Positions 25,669-33,953 are shown, counted from the stretch's first letter. The stretch is 38,982 nt of DNA from Myxococcales bacterium (GCA_009692555.1 SHYY01000035.1:1-38982); one strand, 5' to 3'. The notes: generated by a model not told the origin, from the sequence alone. Numbers and translations are program-made.

Positions 25669-25822
25669 CCCATGCTGGCCTACCAGAAGCTCGACGTCAC
25701 AGGCCATGGAGTTGCTGACCCGCATCGTGGAGATGCTCACGCGCTTGTGCCGGAGAGGTGATCCGCCGCGCGAGAGTGCCCCTGAATCGACTACGACTAC
25801 GACTACGACGACGACGACGTGA
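25666..25822 (+). pseudogene. Internally deleted four-helix-bundle (23S rRNA IVS protein family) gene
   Basis: The start reads MPMLAYQKLDV, the hallmark N-terminus of this family in myxobacteria and the same as the gene at 38894. After GACGTC (about 25697) the sequence jumps to a C-terminal part, in another frame: AMELLTRIVEMLTRLCRR, a typical last helix, then SAPES and a poly-Thr tail encoded by the hexamer array, ending at TGA 25820-25822. Some 85-100 residues of core are missing. It cannot make a bundle, so copy A is a non-autonomous derivative. Confidence 0.75.
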
Positions 25823-25873
25823 GCGGAGGGACCCCCTTCTCCGTTAAGCACCCGTCGGGCTGGGCGGGCATGG

Positions 25874-25884
25874 TCAAGCACCCC
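25874..25884. repeat. Possible solo end of the helix-bundle element
   Basis: TCAAGCACCCC matches the outer end seen at 32201-32211. Read on the minus strand it supplies the TGA stop of the glycosyltransferase gene. Only 11 bases, so chance cannot be excluded. Confidence 0.35.
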
Positions 25885-27505
25885 GGGCGTCCGGGTGCGG
25901 GCCGGCGCGCAGGCGGCGGCGCAGGCTCCACGCCGCCCAGCCACCGACGTTGAGCAGCAGGCCGGCGAGGGCGACTCCGTAACCGCGCGCATGATCCTTC
26001 ACGATCCAGTCCCAGGCCCACCAGTCGAGGGTGGTGCCGCTCCACTCGTTGCCGAGGTTGACCTTGCCCGCGACCACGCGCCGCCACGGCGGGTCGGCGA
26101 GGAGATCGTCGTCGGAGAGGACGAAGTGGCGGAGCAGCCAGGCGTGGCCGAGGATGGGCGAGAACTGGGGGATGAAGTGGCAGTGATGGAGGTCCTCGGT
26201 GTACCAGCCGGGTGCGCCGGTCTGGTCCTTCACCGCGATCGCGATGCGGATGTAGTGATCCCAGTAGAACGAGCTGCCGAGGAGCTGCACGAACAGCCCC
26301 GCACCGACGAGGAGGCCGAGGCCGAGCGCGCGCAGGCGACGCCTCCCGCGGGCGAGCGCGCCCTCGATCCACGGTGCCGCCGGCAGGAGGAACGCGGGGG
26401 TGAGCGGGACGAGCAGGCGCGGGCCCCAGCAGTAGTCGGCGTGCCAGTAGCGAAACTTGGCGTTGGCGAGGGTGACCACGCCGGTGAGAACGAGCAGGAA
26501 GAGGCCGCGCCGGCGGTGCGTGCGCAGGTACGACGGCAGCGCGAGCGCGCCGAGGACCAGCAGCGGGCTGTAGAGGAAGATCGACTTTCCGGTCGAGAAG
26601 AAGAAGCCGTGGAGGGCGGCGTAGGCGTTGCCGGAGAAGACGCCCTCGGGGATCTGGTATCCGGTGTCGAGCAGGGTGCGGGTCTTGTACCAGTTGTGGG
26701 CGACGGCGACCCCGACGAAGAACGCCATCGGGAGCGCGGCGTAGAGCGCAGCGACGACGAGGCGGCGGAGGTCCTGGCGGTGGCACCAGGCGATGTGGAG
26801 CGCCACCACCGGCAGAGCGAGCGCGTAGACGAGCTTGGTGTTGAAGAGCAGGCCGCACGCGACGCCGGTGAAGAGAGCGCCCCGCTTCGTGAGCCGATCC
26901 CCGACGGTGAGACCGCGCTCGACTACCCAGGTGAAGGCGAGCGTCTGCAGCGCCTCGGAGAAGGGCGAGCGCGCGTAGACCACCAGCACCGTCGTGGTGC
27001 CGAGGCCGAGCGCGAGCCAGAAGGCGGCGCGCTCGGAGGCGCCCTGGCGACGCGCGAGGGAGAAGAAGATCACGCAGGCGCCGGCGACCAGCAGCGAGGT
27101 GGGGAGGTGCGAGGTGTAGCGGAAGAGCAGCTCCTCGGGTGCGCCCGGGAGCTGGCGGAGCGCCTTCCAGGCGAGGTAGCCCGGCACCATCGCCACCACG
27201 TTGCCGAGCGGGAAGACGCCGAACGAGAGCTGCTCATCCGGCGTGCGGAGGACATCCTCGAGCCTCGGCGTTCCCTTCTTGCCCTGCTTCTTCCAGCGCT
27301 GCGCGAGGTCGGCGCGCTTCTCCTCGGGCGTCTTCGGGCGGTGGGCGTAGAACTGCGGAGGGCCGTGGGGGACGATGTCGACGCGCAGCTCGTCGACCAG
27401 GCGCTGCGAGGTCTCGTAGACCACGCGCGCGTCGCCCCAGGGCTGCTCGCGGCTCGCGCCGAGCAGGTAGAGGCTGGCGAGGAGGACGAAGAGGCGGATC
27501 TTCAC
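25874..27505 (-). CDS. Multi-span membrane glycosyltransferase-like protein (GT-C/family 39-like)
   Basis: About 543 residues with 10-12 membrane helices. The first helix VKIRLFVLLASLYLLG is followed by a long first extracytoplasmic loop holding WGDARVVYETSQRLVD, where GT-C enzymes carry acidic catalytic residues, then regular helices and a large C-terminal periplasmic domain with Trp- and His-rich stretches (YWHADYCWGPRLLVPL, FYWDHYIRIA). This resembles uncharacterised bacterial mannosyl/arabinosyltransferase-like proteins using lipid-linked sugars. GTG 27505 is preferred to the upstream start because it opens the first helix. The stop TGA lies in a sequence resembling the helix-bundle element's end. 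Confidence 0.72.
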   Translation of the reverse strand: MKIRLFVLLASLYLLGASREQPWGDARVVYETSQRLVDELRVDIVPHGPPQFYAHRPKTPEEKRADLAQRWKKQGKKGTPRLEDVLRTPDEQLSFGVFPLGNVVAMVPGYLAWKALRQLPGAPEELLFRYTSHLPTSLLVAGACVIFFSLARRQGASERAAFWLALGLGTTTVLVVYARSPFSEALQTLAFTWVVERGLTVGDRLTKRGALFTGVACGLLFNTKLVYALALPVVALHIAWCHRQDLRRLVVAALYAALPMAFFVGVAVAHNWYKTRTLLDTGYQIPEGVFSGNAYAALHGFFFSTGKSIFLYSPLLVLGALALPSYLRTHRRRGLFLLVLTGVVTLANAKFRYWHADYCWGPRLLVPLTPAFLLPAAPWIEGALARGRRRLRALGLGLLVGAGLFVQLLGSSFYWDHYIRIAIAVKDQTGAPGWYTEDLHHCHFIPQFSPILGHAWLLRHFVLSDDDLLADPPWRRVVAGKVNLGNEWSGTTLDWWAWDWIVKDHARGYGVALAGLLLNVGGWAAWSLRRRLRAGPHPDARGA

Positions 27506-27655
27506 CGCGCGCGAAGTTAGCACATGGGCCCCCGGCGAAGGACGGGGAGGCCAGCGCACGACTCACGCGCACGTGGACGAGCACCTCAATGCGAGCAACG
27601 CGCAGGCCGCACGAGGACGGGCCCCGCCGCTGGGCCGATGGCTATACTTCCGTCC

Positions 27656-28143
27656 ATGCTCCGGTCGGTCGCGCCGCTTGCCCTGCTGTTATGTTGCAGT
27701 TGCACCAAGAATTCTTCCGGCGTCGGCGGGGAGGACGGCGGCGCGCTCGCCCGGGGGGGGGCCGGGGTCGCGCACCGAGCTGCACCGGGCGCCGGCGCCG
27801 GTGTTTCGGGCGCAGCGCGCGCGACTCGCGGACCGCGCCCATCGTCGAGGCCCTGCCGGCGGCGGCCGCGCGGCGCTACGTGGTGGCCCTCGGTGCGGGC
27901 CGGCAGGTGGCGCTGAAACTTGAGGAGGGCGGCGCCTTTCGCTGCGAGGTGACCTGCCCGGGGGCCGCCGATCCGTCGGTGATCGCCGGCCTGGGCTATC
28001 GCTCGGCCGCTGGCGTGGTGCTCCCGGGGATCGGCCGGGGACCCGACCAACCGCTGGTGGTGCCGATCGGCAGCGACGGCACGCTGCTCTTCAGCGCGGA
28101 GCTGATCGCCCGCGGATCGCTGCTCTCCGAGCCGTGCCGGTGA
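27656..28143 (+). pseudogene. Small lipoprotein broken by two frame changes
   Basis: ATG 27656 opens a lipoprotein signal (MLRSVAPLALLLCCSC) and a Gly-rich linker. At a run of nine G near 27740 the coding signal moves to a second frame (RTELHRAPAPVFRAQRARLADR), and near 27840 to a third (APIVEALPAAAARRYVVALG...), which runs to TGA 28143. Joined, they give about 160 residues with a compact beta-rich C-terminal domain. Two opposite shifts, one at a homopolymer, favour base-calling error over decay. Function unknown. Confidence 0.6.
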
Positions 28144-28166
28144 GGGCTGGGAGGCCTGCTTGCCGA

Positions 28167-29795
28167 CTACTTGCCTTCTGGCTCGAGCACCGGGCTGATG
28201 GTCGAGTACTTGCCGCGCGCGTAGATGTTGCTCGACCACGGGCGATAGCCTGGGAGCTCGAGCCGGATCTCGTGGGCGGCGGTCTTCACCATCAGGGTGC
28301 GCGGCGTCTTTCCGATCGGTCGGCCGTCGAGGGTGATCAGCGCGCCCTCGGGCTGCGACCAGATCGCGAGGCGGCCCTCGGTGCGGGTGAGCTCGGCATC
28401 GACGACAGCGGGCTTGCCGAGGCGCGGCGTGATGCGCTGCGCGTAGCGTTCGTGCTGCGGGCGATCGAGGACGATCAGGACCTCCTGGTCGCAGGGCGCG
28501 CCCTTCAGCACGCCGGGCGTGACCCCCTCTGGCTTGCCGTTGGCGAGCCAGGTGGCGCCGGGCGGGATCGACCGGACCTCGACCGAGCAGCCGGTGTCGA
28601 CGACGGCGGGGTTCTCTGGCACCTCGGGCGCCGAGGGCGCGGCGACCGGCGCCTCGGAGGGCGGCGGTGCGATCGGGGCCACCTGGGTAGGCGCGGGCAG
28701 GGGTGGAGCGACCGCGGTCTCGCTGCCCCGGAAGCGCAGCAGCACGCCCGCACCGATCCCCAGCAGGAGGCAGACCGCCGCCGTCAGCGCGACGTAGAGC
28801 AGCAGCGGGGGACGCAGCGAATCGGGGACCGGCGGCGCGGGCGCCTGGAGGTATTGGATGACCTGCGGCGGCGCGGGGGCAGGCGCGATCACCGTCGGTG
28901 CAGGGGTGTACTCGGGCGCCACCGGGAGGGGCACGGCTGATTCCGTGGCGCCGGACAGGCGCCGTGGCTCGCGCGGCGCTGCCGGCTCCGGGCCCGGCGT
29001 TTCGACCGGGGCGGCGTTCGGCGCGCTGAGATCGTCGAACAGCGTACAGTCGACGAACCCGCGGATGGCGTCGTCGTCGATCTCGGCGAGCGGGTTGGCG
29101 GCGACGATGTACGACGAGCCGGGAGCGCGCGTCTCCACGCGCTGGGACGAGGTTTCGAAGGGCACCGCCCGCGGCACCGGGAGAGGCGGCGGAGCGGCGC
29201 GCGAGGGGCGAAGGAGCGGCGGCACCGAGGCGGTCTCGGGATCGACGAACCGCGGGCCGGGATCGAGCATCGTCGGGAGCGGCTCGTTCCACCCGCCGAG
29301 CGGCGATTCACTCTCGGCCCGCGACTCGCCGGCCTCGGCCACCACCCGCGCCATCTGCGTGGCCGCGGCCGCCAGCGCGCCGGCCTCGGGGGCTTCCGCG
29401 GCGGCGCGCTTGACCTGCACCATCTCGTCGATCAGCGCGCGCGAGGCCGGCGGCAAGCGGAGGAAGCGCAGCCGCATGCCGCTCCGATCGGCGCGCACCT
29501 TGTCGAGAGCCTGGACGTACGCCACCTCGGCGTCGCCCTCGAGCATCACCGCCCCGCTCTCGAGGGTGACGATGAACGAGAGGCGCACCCCCACCGCCCG
29601 CGGCTGGCGGCTGGCGACGATCATCCCGTCGCTGTCCACCATCTTGCAGAAGCGCTGCACGAAGGTGTCGCGGTCCGCAAACTTGGTGTGGATGGTGAGG
29701 ACTGCCGGAACTCCCGACAGGGTGCGCCTGATTGTGGACACGTTCGCTCTTGGCTCCGCTGGTCGCCTCCCGCCGGTGGCGGACCCGATCTTCAC
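28167..29795 (-). CDS. PilZ-type (TIGR02266-like) domain and PEGA-domain membrane protein
   Basis: Up to 542 residues. Residues about 30-130 match the myxobacterial PilZ-related domain (TIHTKFADRDTFVQRFCKMV ... GMRLRFLRL), lacking a clear RxxxR c-di-GMP motif. A Pro/Ala-rich linker (about 150-330) is followed by one membrane helix (LLLYVALTAAVCLLLGIGAG, about 335-355) and a second Pro-rich segment. Two PEGA domains end the protein (SIPPGATWLANGKPEGVTPG and SQPEGALITLDGRPIGKTP). It probably links a cytoplasmic regulator to a surface-bound PEGA region. Start at ATG 29795 or GTG 29741 cannot be decided. Confidence 0.85.
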   Translation of the reverse strand: MKIGSATGGRRPAEPRANVSTIRRTLSGVPAVLTIHTKFADRDTFVQRFCKMVDSDGMIVASRQPRAVGVRLSFIVTLESGAVMLEGDAEVAYVQALDKVRADRSGMRLRFLRLPPASRALIDEMVQVKRAAAEAPEAGALAAAATQMARVVAEAGESRAESESPLGGWNEPLPTMLDPGPRFVDPETASVPPLLRPSRAAPPPLPVPRAVPFETSSQRVETRAPGSSYIVAANPLAEIDDDAIRGFVDCTLFDDLSAPNAAPVETPGPEPAAPREPRRLSGATESAVPLPVAPEYTPAPTVIAPAPAPPQVIQYLQAPAPPVPDSLRPPLLLYVALTAAVCLLLGIGAGVLLRFRGSETAVAPPLPAPTQVAPIAPPPSEAPVAAPSAPEVPENPAVVDTGCSVEVRSIPPGATWLANGKPEGVTPGVLKGAPCDQEVLIVLDRPQHERYAQRITPRLGKPAVVDAELTRTEGRLAIWSQPEGALITLDGRPIGKTPRTLMVKTAAHEIRLELPGYRPWSSNIYARGKYSTISPVLEPEGK

Positions 29796-29900
29796 AGACT
29801 TTCAGGACAAAAGAAAGTCTTGGCCGGCGGTGGGGTGTGGTCGCGGGGCGTGAAGCGCCGCTTGACCGCGCCGCGCGGCGACCGCTACCTTGCCGGCGCG

Positions 29901-31274
29901 ATGAAGCTCGCCGCCACGATCCGCGGCACCACCCATACCTTCGCCGATCTGCGCGTGGTGATGGCCAAGGCCAACGAGGAGAAGTCGGGGGACCGGCTGG
30001 CGGGCGTGGCGGCGGCGAGCGCGGTCGAGCGGGTGGCGGCCAAGCTCTGCCTCTCCGAGGTGCGCCTGGAGGAGATCTACGAGCGCCCCGCCATCCCCTA
30101 CGACGAGGACGCCGTCACGCGCCTGATCACCGACGAAATCGCCCGCCCGGTCTACGAGTCGGTCAAGGGGTGGACCGTCTCCGAATTGCGCGAGCACGTG
30201 CTCGATGAGCGGGTGAGCGGCGCCGATCTGCTCCGCCTCGGCCGCGGCCTGACCAGCGAGATGATCGCCGCCTGTGCCAAGCTGATGTCCAACCTCGATC
30301 TCATCTCGGCGGCCAAGAAGATCCGCGTGGTGGTGCACGCCAACAACACACTCGGCCTCCCCGGGCGGCTCGCGTTCCGCCTCCAGCCGAACCACCCGCA
30401 GGACTCGCCCGAGGGCATCCTCGCGTCGCTGAAGGAGGGGCTGTCGTTCGGCAGCGGTGACGCGGTGTTCGGGATCAACCCGGTGACCGATAGCGTCGCG
30501 CAGACCCGCCTGATCCTCGACACCACGCAGTCGTTCCTCGACGAGTGGAAGGTGCCGACCCAGAACTGCTGCCTCGCCCACGTCACCACCCAGATGAAGG
30601 CGCTCGAAGGGGGCGCGCGGCTGGGGCTGATGTTCCAGTCGCTGTGCGGGAGCGAGAAGGGGCTGACCGCGTTCGGTGTGAACATCCCGATGCTGATCGA
30701 GGCGTGGGACATGACCCGGCGGCTCGGGCAGGCGACCGGTCCCAACGTGATGTACTTCGAGACCGGCCAGGGCTCGGCGCTCTCGGCCGACGCGCATGGG
30801 GGACCGCTCGCTCCCGTCGACCAGCTCACGCTGGAGGCCCGCAACTACGGACTGGCGCGGCGGTTTCAGCCGTTCCTGGTCAACACCGTGGTCGGCTTCA
30901 TCGGCCCCGAGTACCTCTACGACGGGCGCCAGATCACGCGTGCCGGCCTGGAGGATCACTTCATGGGCAAGCTGCACGGCCTGCCGATGGGCTGCGACGC
31001 CTGCTACACCAACCACGCCGACGCCGACCAGAACGACCTCGAGAACCTCGAGGTGCTGCTCGCCACCGCGGGCTGCAACTTCTTCATGGGCCTGCCGATG
31101 GGCGACGACATCATGCTGAATTACCAGTCGACCAGCTTCCATGACGACGCGACGCTCCGGCAGCTCCTCGGCCTCCGGCCGGCGCCGGAGTTCGAGGCCT
31201 GGCTGGAGGAGATGGGGCTGATGCGCGACGGGAAGCTGACCGCGCGGGCGGGGGACGCGAGCATTTTCGGGTAG
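29901..31274 (+). CDS. eutB: Ethanolamine ammonia-lyase heavy chain
   Basis: A 457-residue protein matching EutB over its full length, the usual size. Hallmarks include the barrel segments GDAVFGINPVTDSV, CLAHVTTQMKALE, YFETGQGSALSADAHGG and YTNHADADQND, and the GCNFFMGLPMGDDIMLNYQSTSFHD end. The holoenzyme converts ethanolamine to acetaldehyde and ammonia with adenosylcobalamin. It needs the small subunit EutC, which normally follows at once; here the next gene is a substrate-binding protein and no EutC or EutA occurs in the window. Activity therefore depends on a distant eutC. Confidence 0.95.
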   Translation: MKLAATIRGTTHTFADLRVVMAKANEEKSGDRLAGVAAASAVERVAAKLCLSEVRLEEIYERPAIPYDEDAVTRLITDEIARPVYESVKGWTVSELREHVLDERVSGADLLRLGRGLTSEMIAACAKLMSNLDLISAAKKIRVVVHANNTLGLPGRLAFRLQPNHPQDSPEGILASLKEGLSFGSGDAVFGINPVTDSVAQTRLILDTTQSFLDEWKVPTQNCCLAHVTTQMKALEGGARLGLMFQSLCGSEKGLTAFGVNIPMLIEAWDMTRRLGQATGPNVMYFETGQGSALSADAHGGPLAPVDQLTLEARNYGLARRFQPFLVNTVVGFIGPEYLYDGRQITRAGLEDHFMGKLHGLPMGCDACYTNHADADQNDLENLEVLLATAGCNFFMGLPMGDDIMLNYQSTSFHDDATLRQLLGLRPAPEFEAWLEEMGLMRDGKLTARAGDASIFG

Positions 31275-31347
31275 CCCTTCGGGGAGCCTGTGGGGCGTGG
31301 GGGTGTGGTATTCTCGTCGCTACCCCAAGCCAGGGCGGAGGGTGGTG

Positions 31348-32150
31348 GTGAGCGACCGGGTTAGCCAGGATCCGGGGATTGGCGGCGGGGTGCGGCGTGT
31401 CGCCGCGCGGCTCACGCCTGCCCTCGCCCTTTGCCTGGTGGCAGCGCGCGCCGATGCGCGGCCGGCGCTCGTCGGTGCGAGCGATGTTCTGGCCTTTCGC
31501 GCCGCCATGGCCGGTGCGCGCGCGGGCCTGCCGGAAGCGCAGGAGTACGATCTTTCGGCCGGCGCGGAGGCGGTGGTCGAGCTGGTGGAGGCGGACCGCC
31601 CCGAGGTGATCATCGCGGTCGGCCCGGCCGCGCTGCGCGCCGCACTCCAGGTTCGTGGCGCCGCGCCGATCGTGTTCCTGATGGTGGCCGACGCGGCGGC
31701 GATGGTCCGCCAGCAGGGAGAGCACCCGCTCCTCGGGATCGACCTCCATGTGGTGCCGGCAACGACGCTCGGGGCGCTGCGCCGGCTCTGCCCGGGACCG
31801 TGCCGCCTGTGGACCCAGGCCTCGCGGTCGGAGAGCGGCGCCTTCGTCGAGGAGCTGCGGGCGGCGGCGAAGGGGCACGGGATCGAGCTGGTGGTCGGGA
31901 CCGTGGAGGGCGCCGCCGAGGCGCTGCGCGCTGCAGCTCGGCTTCCAGCGGCGCTGCATCGTGGTCGGGGTGTCGGCCGCTGACGTGCGCGCGGGGGCTC
32001 TGTTCGCGCTCCAGCTCGATCCCCAGGCGCTCGGCGCCCAGGCGGCGGATCTGGCGCGCCGGGCCGTCGTCCGGGCTCCTGCCGGGCGCGTCGAGAGGGT
32101 CGCTCCCGCCGGGTCGCGGATGGTGTGGAACGCCTCCACTGCGGAGCGAC
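31348..32150 (+). pseudogene. ABC-type substrate-binding-like protein, frameshifted and truncated by a repeat
   Basis: A signal peptide (LTPALALCLVAARADARPAL) is followed by the YtrE/TrpX-like ABC substrate-binding fold: AVVELVEADRPEVIIAVGPAAL, APIVFLMVAD, then, after a frame change near 31935, RCIVVGVSAADVRAGALFAL and SRMVWNASTA. The frame change breaks the ORF at 31983. The expected C-terminal helix is replaced by the hexamer arm of the repeat at 32151. It starts 73 bp after eutB, but nothing ties it to ethanolamine. Product probably non-functional. Confidence 0.68.
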
Positions 32151-32211
32151 GACTACGACTACGACTACGACTACGTGAGCGGAGGGACCCCCATCTCCGT
32201 TCAAGCACCCC
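32151..32211 (+). mobile_element. Solo right end of the helix-bundle element (copy C)
   Basis: (GACTAC)4 at 32151-32174 is followed by GTGAGCGGAGGGACCCCCAT and CTCCGTTCAAGCACCCC, matching the right end of copy A base for base apart from a T-to-A change and TTAAG to TTCAAG. The left end and leader are absent. It joins directly to the last codons of the substrate-binding protein. Confidence 0.8.
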
Positions 32212-32262
32212 GACGCGCGGGAACGATTGACAGCTGCCGAGGGTCGGGTGTAGGGATCAATA

Positions 32263-32277
32263 GGGAAAATATTTGCA
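32263..32277 (+). promoter_or_regulatory. Sigma-54-like promoter of the pilin gene
   Basis: GG at 32263-32264 and GC of TTTGCA at 32275-32276 have the correct 12-base spacing, in an unusually AT-rich tract. The -24 box lacks the CAC after GG, so the match is partial. Type IV pilin genes in myxobacteria are often sigma-54 dependent, which supports the reading. SD AGAGGGAGG follows before the ATG. Confidence 0.45.
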
Positions 32278-32305
32278 ATTCTCCTGACAACAGAGGGAGG
32301 CCCCG

Positions 32306-32863
32306 ATGGACCGAAAAATCGCGCGTGGTTTCAGCCTGGTCGAGTTGATGATCGTCGTCGCGATCGTCGGCGTCCTGGCGTCGATCGCCATCCCGTCGTT
32401 CGTCAGGTACATCCGGCGGTCGAAAACCTCCGAGGCGGCGCTGAACATCCGCAAGCTGTTCGACTCGGCGGTGGCCTACTACGGCGCCGAGCACGCGGAT
32501 GCGAACGGGAACCTCCTGGCGAAGAACTTCTCGGGGAACGCGGGACCCACTCCGGTGTTCCCGGGGGCGACGAGGTGCTGCCTTCAACCGGGCGGCAAGT
32601 GCCAGCCCAACTCGACCCAGTGGACCGTCCAGGGGTGGCAGGAGCTGAACTTCGCCATCGACGACCCCCACATCTACCACTACCGCAGCCAGCGCGTCGG
32701 CGGCACGGGTGCGGTGGTGGGCGATCAATGGATCGCCCAGGCCCAGGGCGACCAGGACTGCGACGGGTTCGTCTTCGCTACCTTCCAGCGCGGCGCGACG
32801 GTGGGGGTCGACCGCAGCCTTCGCGGCGGCAGCGGCCTCTACGAGGTCAGCCCGAACGAATAG
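32306..32863 (+). CDS. Type IV pilin (PilA-like prepilin)
   Basis: A 185-residue prepilin. The leader MDRKIARG is cut before F9; the mature helix FSLVELMIVVAIVGVLASIA has E5 and the expected hydrophobic run. The globular head contains Cys in CCLQPGGKC and a late CDG (a possible disulfide pair), and LFDSAVAYYGAEH typical of myxobacterial PilA. Prepilin peptidase PilD would process it. It is alone here: no pilB, pilC, pilT or pilS/R is adjacent. It could be a major or an accessory pilin. The start is decided by AGAGGGAGG. Confidence 0.93.
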   Translation: MDRKIARGFSLVELMIVVAIVGVLASIAIPSFVRYIRRSKTSEAALNIRKLFDSAVAYYGAEHADANGNLLAKNFSGNAGPTPVFPGATRCCLQPGGKCQPNSTQWTVQGWQELNFAIDDPHIYHYRSQRVGGTGAVVGDQWIAQAQGDQDCDGFVFATFQRGATVGVDRSLRGGSGLYEVSPNE

Positions 32864-32899
32864 GCACGCTTCCGTTCCGTCGCGCCGCCCCCCCTTCCG

Positions 32900-33850
32900 C
32901 TACTTCAGGCACTGCCACCAGACGGTGATCGCCAGCTTCTGGCCCCACTGACCGACGCCGTTGTTCCCGCCGTTATCGAACTTCACCGTGCTCGCGCCGT
33001 TGCAGCCGCCGCCCGCGCAGTAGCGGCACACGTTGTGCCGCCGTAGGTGCCGAGCTTGCTGTAGCCGAGGGACTGGCAGATCTCGGTGGCGTGGTAGACG
33101 TCCTCTCACTTGGCGACGGTGCATTTGCCCATCGCGCAGCCGGGCGTGCCGTTCGGCACCTGGCAGGGCTTGCCGCAGCCGCCGCAGTGGTTGACGTCGC
33201 CCATCGTGTCGACGCAGACGCCGCCGCCGCAGCCCTTCATCCCGTCGCACAGCTTGCCGCAGGCACCGCAGTTCGCGCTGTCGCTGGCCCCGGCGACGCA
33301 GACGTGGTTGCAGCACAGGCCGCCGCCGATCCCGCCGTCACCGGTGCAGTCGTCGTCGCCGTCGCAGCCGTCGAGGCAGGTCCAGGCGCCGGATTTCCCG
33401 TTTTTCTCGCAGTATTTCCCGGCGCCGCAGCCCTTGCCGCCGGGCTGGCAGGGGACGCAGAGGCGGGCCTGGACCTCGCAGGCGGGCTTGGCGGGATCGA
33501 GGCAGTCGTCGTCCTTGGCGCAGGAGCGGCACACTCCGGCGTCGACATCGCACACGCCGGCGTCGCCGCAGTCGAGGTGCGCCACCGAGCAGCCGGGGGC
33601 GCATTTGCCGTTCTGGCACACCTGGCCGCCGGCGCAGCCGGTGTCGCCCACGCAGGCGACGCACTGTCCGGTCTTGACGTCGCACTTCGGGGTGGCGCCC
33701 CCGCACAGCTGGTCGTCGATGCAGCCTGGCTTCGCGAGGTCGCGGGGCGGCAGGGGCCACCGAGAGGTCGGCGGGGATGAGCGCCGCCGGGTTTCCGCAC
33801 CCGGCGAGGATCAGCACGGCGAGGAGGTGAGAGAGAAGACGCAGGCTCAT
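32900..33850 (-). pseudogene. Cys-rich lipoprotein with frame breaks and an in-frame TGA
   Basis: From ATG 33850 a lipoprotein signal (MSLRLLSHLLAVLILAGC) leads, after a frame change near 33755, into a long Cys-rich region of tandem C-x(5-12)-C units (GDTGCAGGQVCQNGKCAPGC, DDDCLDPAKPAC, CGACGKLCDG, CGGCGKPC). An in-frame TGA at 33106-33108 follows CTVAK where Trp would fit, and after EDVYHATEICQSLGYSKLG another shift leads to NVCRYCAGGGCN ... WWQCLK. The domain order (Cys-rich stalk plus a small lectin-like end) is common in myxobacterial surface proteins. Three breaks make function doubtful. Confidence 0.65.
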
Positions 33851-33917
33851 CGAAGACTTCTTGAGGAGAGCCGGCTTGCACCGGCCCTGCCCGCGAGTCT
33901 ACCACCTCGCCGGCGAC

Positions 33918-33953
33918 GGCAGCGGCAGCGGGAACGGGAACGGGAACGAGAAG
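33918..33953. repeat. GGCAGC/GGGAAC hexamer array abutting a stop codon
   Basis: Two GGCAGC units, three GGGAAC units and a degenerate GAGAAG end at the base next to the TAA of the minus-strand gene (33954-33956). GGGAAC is the complement of GTTCCC in the array at 5248. No ATT interruption is present. The remaining gap 33851-33917 shows nothing. Confidence 0.8.

Larger units (their letters stand above)
25509..25852 (+). mobile_element. 344-bp terminal-inverted-repeat element with hexamer arms and a deleted helix-bundle gene (copy A)
   Basis: The ends are GGTGCTTAAC (from 25508) and GTTAAGCACC (25843-25852), extended by GGAG and a G-run on each side. Inside the left end is (GTAGTC)4 at 25555-25578; inside the right end is (GACTAC)3 plus GAC units (25789-25819), the inverse. 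Between them lie a leader of about 90 bases, an SD and a broken four-helix-bundle gene. The left 150 bp is nearly identical to the copy at 38735. Terminal repeats plus flanking duplication show it moved as a unit; no transposase is encoded. Confidence 0.85.
25497..25864. repeat. 12-bp direct repeat flanking the helix-bundle element (target duplication)
   Basis: CGTCGGGCTGGG occurs at 25497-25508 and again at 25853-25864, exactly outside the inverted ends of the element. One or two bases are shared with the element tips, so the true duplication is 10-12 bp. Confidence 0.8.

Noticed and set aside
25895..27520. 541-codon plus-strand open frame opposite the membrane glycosyltransferase
   Set aside because: Glu/Arg/Ala-rich composition with no helices or motifs; the minus strand encodes a clear polytopic membrane protein.
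32100..32230. Proteins with Arg-Leu, Asp-Tyr or Ser-Arg dipeptide runs
   Set aside because: They are translations of the GTAGTC/GACTAC hexamers in other frames and have no start or conserved domain. Only the poly-Thr reading continues a helix-bundle gene.
24757..33108. Reassignment of TGA to Trp, suggested by TGA at two Trp positions
   Set aside because: Many intact genes here (for example the aldehyde dehydrogenase, dinB and the acyltransferase) end in TGA at the expected length, so TGA is a stop.
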